A stretch of 64,000 nucleotides of DNA, from NCBI GenBank assembly GCA_033764335.1, contig JANRJC010000020.1, forward strand, positions 124,001 through 188,000, written 5' to 3'. The DNA is from JAGQVA01 sp033764335. GTDB taxonomy: Bacteria > Bacteroidota > Bacteroidia > J057. Both the position numbers and the translations under genes were made by a program. Under the pieces are notes generated by a model that saw nothing but the letters and a program-made list of their open reading frames with translations, was not told where the DNA came from and ran no database searches. This document shows positions 63,101-64,000 of this stretch, in pieces (the stretch's first letter is position 1; every line of letters begins with the position of its first letter).

Positions 63101-63306
63101 AAGATGAAGCCCTTCGATACGCCAAAACCGAATGGCTGAGTCAGGCCGACCATCTCACCGCCCATCCTTATTACTGGTCGGGTTATATTGCCGTAGGAGA
63201 TATGACCCCTCTACCTCGCAATCCTTTCCCGCTATACCTGATTATCATGCTGGGTGGGGCCTTCGCGGGGATAATTCTTCTTTTTAGGATTTTTCGGAGA
63301 AAATGA
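60166..63306 (+). CDS. periplasmic TPR-CHAT protein (caspase-like protease)
   Basis: A 1046-residue protein. In order: signal peptide (FVSLVICIGVFWGKLFSQ); TPRs from about 60 to 450, in part of the 42-residue kinesin light chain type (ARTYLYLGICAYETGDYAAA, ASVYNNLGLVFWMEGEPEKA, AGIYNNIGLAELTDGQYDKA); a helical linker with coiled coil (about 560-640); a CHAT domain (about 760-1015) with the catalytic His881 in HLSSHARVND and Cys922 in VTLSACETGNGEL; and a C-terminal membrane helix (LYLIIMLGGAFAGIILLF) with a basic end (RIFRRK). The protease would therefore be periplasmic and membrane-anchored. CHAT proteases cleave specific partners on activation; TPRs sense or bind these. The cotranscribed secreted Cys proteins and the divergent sigma factor make a self-contained locus. 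Confidence 0.92.
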   Translation: MRRFVSLVICIGVFWGKLFSQTPSSPADTRANVVILREKGQNFLRLSETDSAARYLSGAEILAEKHLSPSDPDRIRVWLVRAELQLALDQYSEAIRHLEKAYESSAKAQITDLQIESLTSLGYAACVTNRYPEAEKYLTEAETLLNARSPLSLFLVAKLRFCQGYYLQLRQDYPPSLEKYEESRKLFSDVLAPDDPEVARALNFAGQVYRAMGENEKATEYHLEALHIQQKKLPEEHLELARTYLYLGICAYETGDYAAALDYYAQALRIRRRKLGEKHRLVASVYNNLGLVFWMEGEPEKALNYYSQVVAIYVELLGKDDLGVAAGYNNMGLCYTDMHNYREAIHYFRLALQIRQKRQGNDHPSLAGIYNNIGLAELTDGQYDKAIQGFREAMRIGEKHEGFHHVRVAKYYNNIGRVYREKNDPVQALQWHQQALIHAIAGYNDTQWCSNPPVKSFPLSPDFLEILHHKALSINLLPPNLSNSECALNTYQAAAELIDLMRVHYLSDDAKFRLAARAAEIYAGGITTARKLYLISGKNKKYLDIALRFSEKQKAIVLLEALNSARAKNIGMLPDALLQMEKNVRKTRVELQEAIFEERQKGASSDSLKIAEISAQLFTVGRQYDSLTFIFDSQFPRYYQLKYQSEPPGAEDIIRNLPKGTALVEYYHGGGNLHIFLLSEGRSDWLTLPATDTLNLVVSHFQESIYQGFRNLQATDSLRKKWSDDYELLADSLYQMLIAPLTEKPLPEKLILIPDGVLGYIPFDALLTEKPAKKGAYRDYPYLIRKFTLSQHYSAALLFRSLPDRESRQSVKNAVIYAPVFSPEMNYPDVFGPPAHLPFSELEAEKITRLTGGDIFLKEKATKAAFFDHAGGYRIIHLSSHARVNDRDPMFSTIDFADGEAVNVLELFGIELRADLVTLSACETGNGELFRGEGIMSLSRGFIYAGAKSIVNTLWEVNDGATAEIMTHFYETLSKGKSKDEALRYAKTEWLSQADHLTAHPYYWSGYIAVGDMTPLPRNPFPLYLIIMLGGAFAGIILLFRIFRRK

Positions 63307-63371
63307 AGTTACGTTTTCCCTGAACCGAGATACCAAAAGAAGAATTTACAATTACAACTAAACAAGAAAAA

Positions 63372-63872
63372 ATGAAAACTTTAGTAAAGTCCGTAACGGT
63401 TGTTTGTACCTTATTGGTTTGCGCCCTTTTTTTTCAGGGAAATACGCCTCCGGCTTCCGATAATTCTTTTGGAGAAGTGGTCGTAGATGAAAACTATATC
63501 CCCGTAGGAATTTTGGGCTGCGACATTACGATTAAAGCCGAAAACAAAAGCCTCAAAAAAATCACCATTCAGTTTGAAGAATCCGACGTCAAAACGCAGA
63601 CCGGTACCTGGTCCAATATCTATTTTGGCACTTTCAACAACGAACGATGCGACAAAGCAAATCTAATCCTCGAATCCAAAAGCGGAATCGAAAGCAACCG
63701 CTGCGAACTGGACATGGGCTGTAATTTCGAGCGCCGTTACCGGTTTAAACTGAAAAGTGTGTATGAAGGCGAGACCAGCTACGCCACGGTTTATTTTCCC
63801 TCCTCAACCGGTTATGCCAATGAAGGAACAACTGTCATAGATCTGGGAAATATTGGCCGGCATTTTAAATAA
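63372..63872 (+). CDS. secreted Cys-containing protein downstream of TPR-CHAT, unknown
   Basis: A 166-residue exported protein, no family recognised. A signal peptide (SVTVVCTLLVCALFFQG) is followed by a beta-sandwich-like domain (GCDITIKAENKSLKKITIQF, TVYFPSSTGYANEG). Four cysteines in the mature part (GILGCDITI, NERCDKA, NRCELDMGCNF) may form two disulfides. It follows the TPR-CHAT gene by 65 nt on the same strand and its ATG is preceded by an A-rich leader (AACAAGAAAAA). A substrate or partner of the protease is possible but unproven. The next gene is convergent, 15 nt away. Confidence 0.7.
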   Translation: MKTLVKSVTVVCTLLVCALFFQGNTPPASDNSFGEVVVDENYIPVGILGCDITIKAENKSLKKITIQFEESDVKTQTGTWSNIYFGTFNNERCDKANLILESKSGIESNRCELDMGCNFERRYRFKLKSVYEGETSYATVYFPSSTGYANEGTTVIDLGNIGRHFK

Positions 63873-63887
63873 GCCCGTGCAGAAATT

Positions 63888-64000
63888 TTACCCCACAATC
63901 ATCCTTTCCAAAACATCCCCGACAAAATAAGCGACCGCTGCTGCTGAACCTCCCAGTAGCAGCGTTTCGATTATCCCCCGGAGGCGGGAAGTTTCGGTAA
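63888..64000 (-). CDS. VIT1/CCC1-like membrane transporter, C-terminal end
   Basis: The last 36 residues of a protein that enters the window from the right: TETSRLRGIIETLLLGGSAA, then AVAYFVGDVLERMIVG and stop. The motif R-G-x-x-x-T-L-L-x-G-G-x-A-A-A-x-A-Y-x-V-G is that of the last membrane helix of VIT1/CCC1 iron and manganese transporters. Most of the gene is outside, so the call rests on this helix only. Confidence 0.55.
   Translation of the reverse strand, partial: TETSRLRGIIETLLLGGSAAAVAYFVGDVLERMIVG

Noticed and set aside
1..64000. tRNA, rRNA, CRISPR arrays, complete insertion sequences or phage
   Set aside because: None seen on reading both strands; the only mobile-element traces are the decayed coiled-coil gene and the palindromic repeats.

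Overview
The window reads as chromosomal DNA of a free-living, aerobic, glycan-degrading member of the Bacteroidota, most likely the Saprospiria/Lewinella side or a nearby Cytophagia-like group. The evidence is two large secreted proteins with type IX secretion C-terminal sorting domains, a TonB-dependent receptor paired with a DUF4249 lipoprotein, a 55-residue histone H1-like protein, a serine-palmitoyltransferase-like enzyme, the order ligA / DUF6913-type gene / dapA, and promoter-like boxes of the TAnnTTTG type. Species cannot be fixed from the sequence. No rRNA, tRNA or CRISPR array was seen.

Layout. 1-6.8 kb: a partial NAD(P)-binding protein, a BioD-like ATPase, galM, a Tat-exported Gfo/Idh/MocA oxidoreductase coupled to a sulfatase, and an alpha-amylase-family lipoprotein. 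6.8-10.2 kb: a decayed coiled-coil gene and two more Tat-type Gfo/Idh/MocA oxidoreductases. 10.2-19.1 kb (minus strand): a six-gene run of double-ThuA lipoprotein, fuconolactonase-like amidohydrolase, unknown exported protein, TonB-dependent receptor, DUF4249 lipoprotein and MG2/plug-like exported protein, with 4-nt stop/start overlaps. 19.1-25.1 kb: housekeeping genes (deoxynucleoside kinase, trpS, Mla-type ABC ATPase, ligA, DUF6913, dapA). 25.3-30.0 kb: a GC-rich repeat-built type IX cargo protein, followed by a HepT/HEPN gene remnant, a terminator, a palindromic repeat and the histone H1-like gene. 30.5-32.9 kb: SPT-like enzyme and a TPR lipoprotein.

33.0-39.6 kb (plus strand): a tight cluster of O-antigen-ligase-like membrane protein with TPRs, nucleotidyltransferase-like protein, radical SAM protein, methyltransferase and second radical SAM protein, probably for an uncharacterised surface glycan or lipid modification. 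40.1-41.9 kb: an AT-rich pair of SMC-like AAA ATPase and DUF4276 (TOPRIM-like) protein, a likely acquired defence module. 41.9-43.1 kb: DUF1801 protein and a methyltransferase. 43.1-46.5 kb (minus): gluconate-dehydrogenase subunit 3-like protein, GMC oxidoreductase and a Tat-exported beta-propeller. 46.6-51.8 kb (minus): SDR, ROK kinase, SIS protein, DUF1080 lipoprotein, MetE-like protein and metallo-hydrolase in one apparent operon. 51.9-57.9 kb: exported beta-rich protein, large type IX cargo protein and an amidohydrolase lipoprotein.

57.9-63.9 kb: the most system-like locus. A sigma-70-family factor and a one-TM TPR protein with an anti-sigma-like N-terminus are divergent from a secreted Cys-rich protein, a 1046-residue periplasmic TPR-CHAT (caspase-like) protein with a C-terminal membrane anchor, and a second secreted Cys protein. 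The divergent region carries the same 10-mer, TAAATGTAAC, facing inward on each strand, which suggests common control of both arms. The window ends in the C-terminus of a VIT1/CCC1-like membrane protein.
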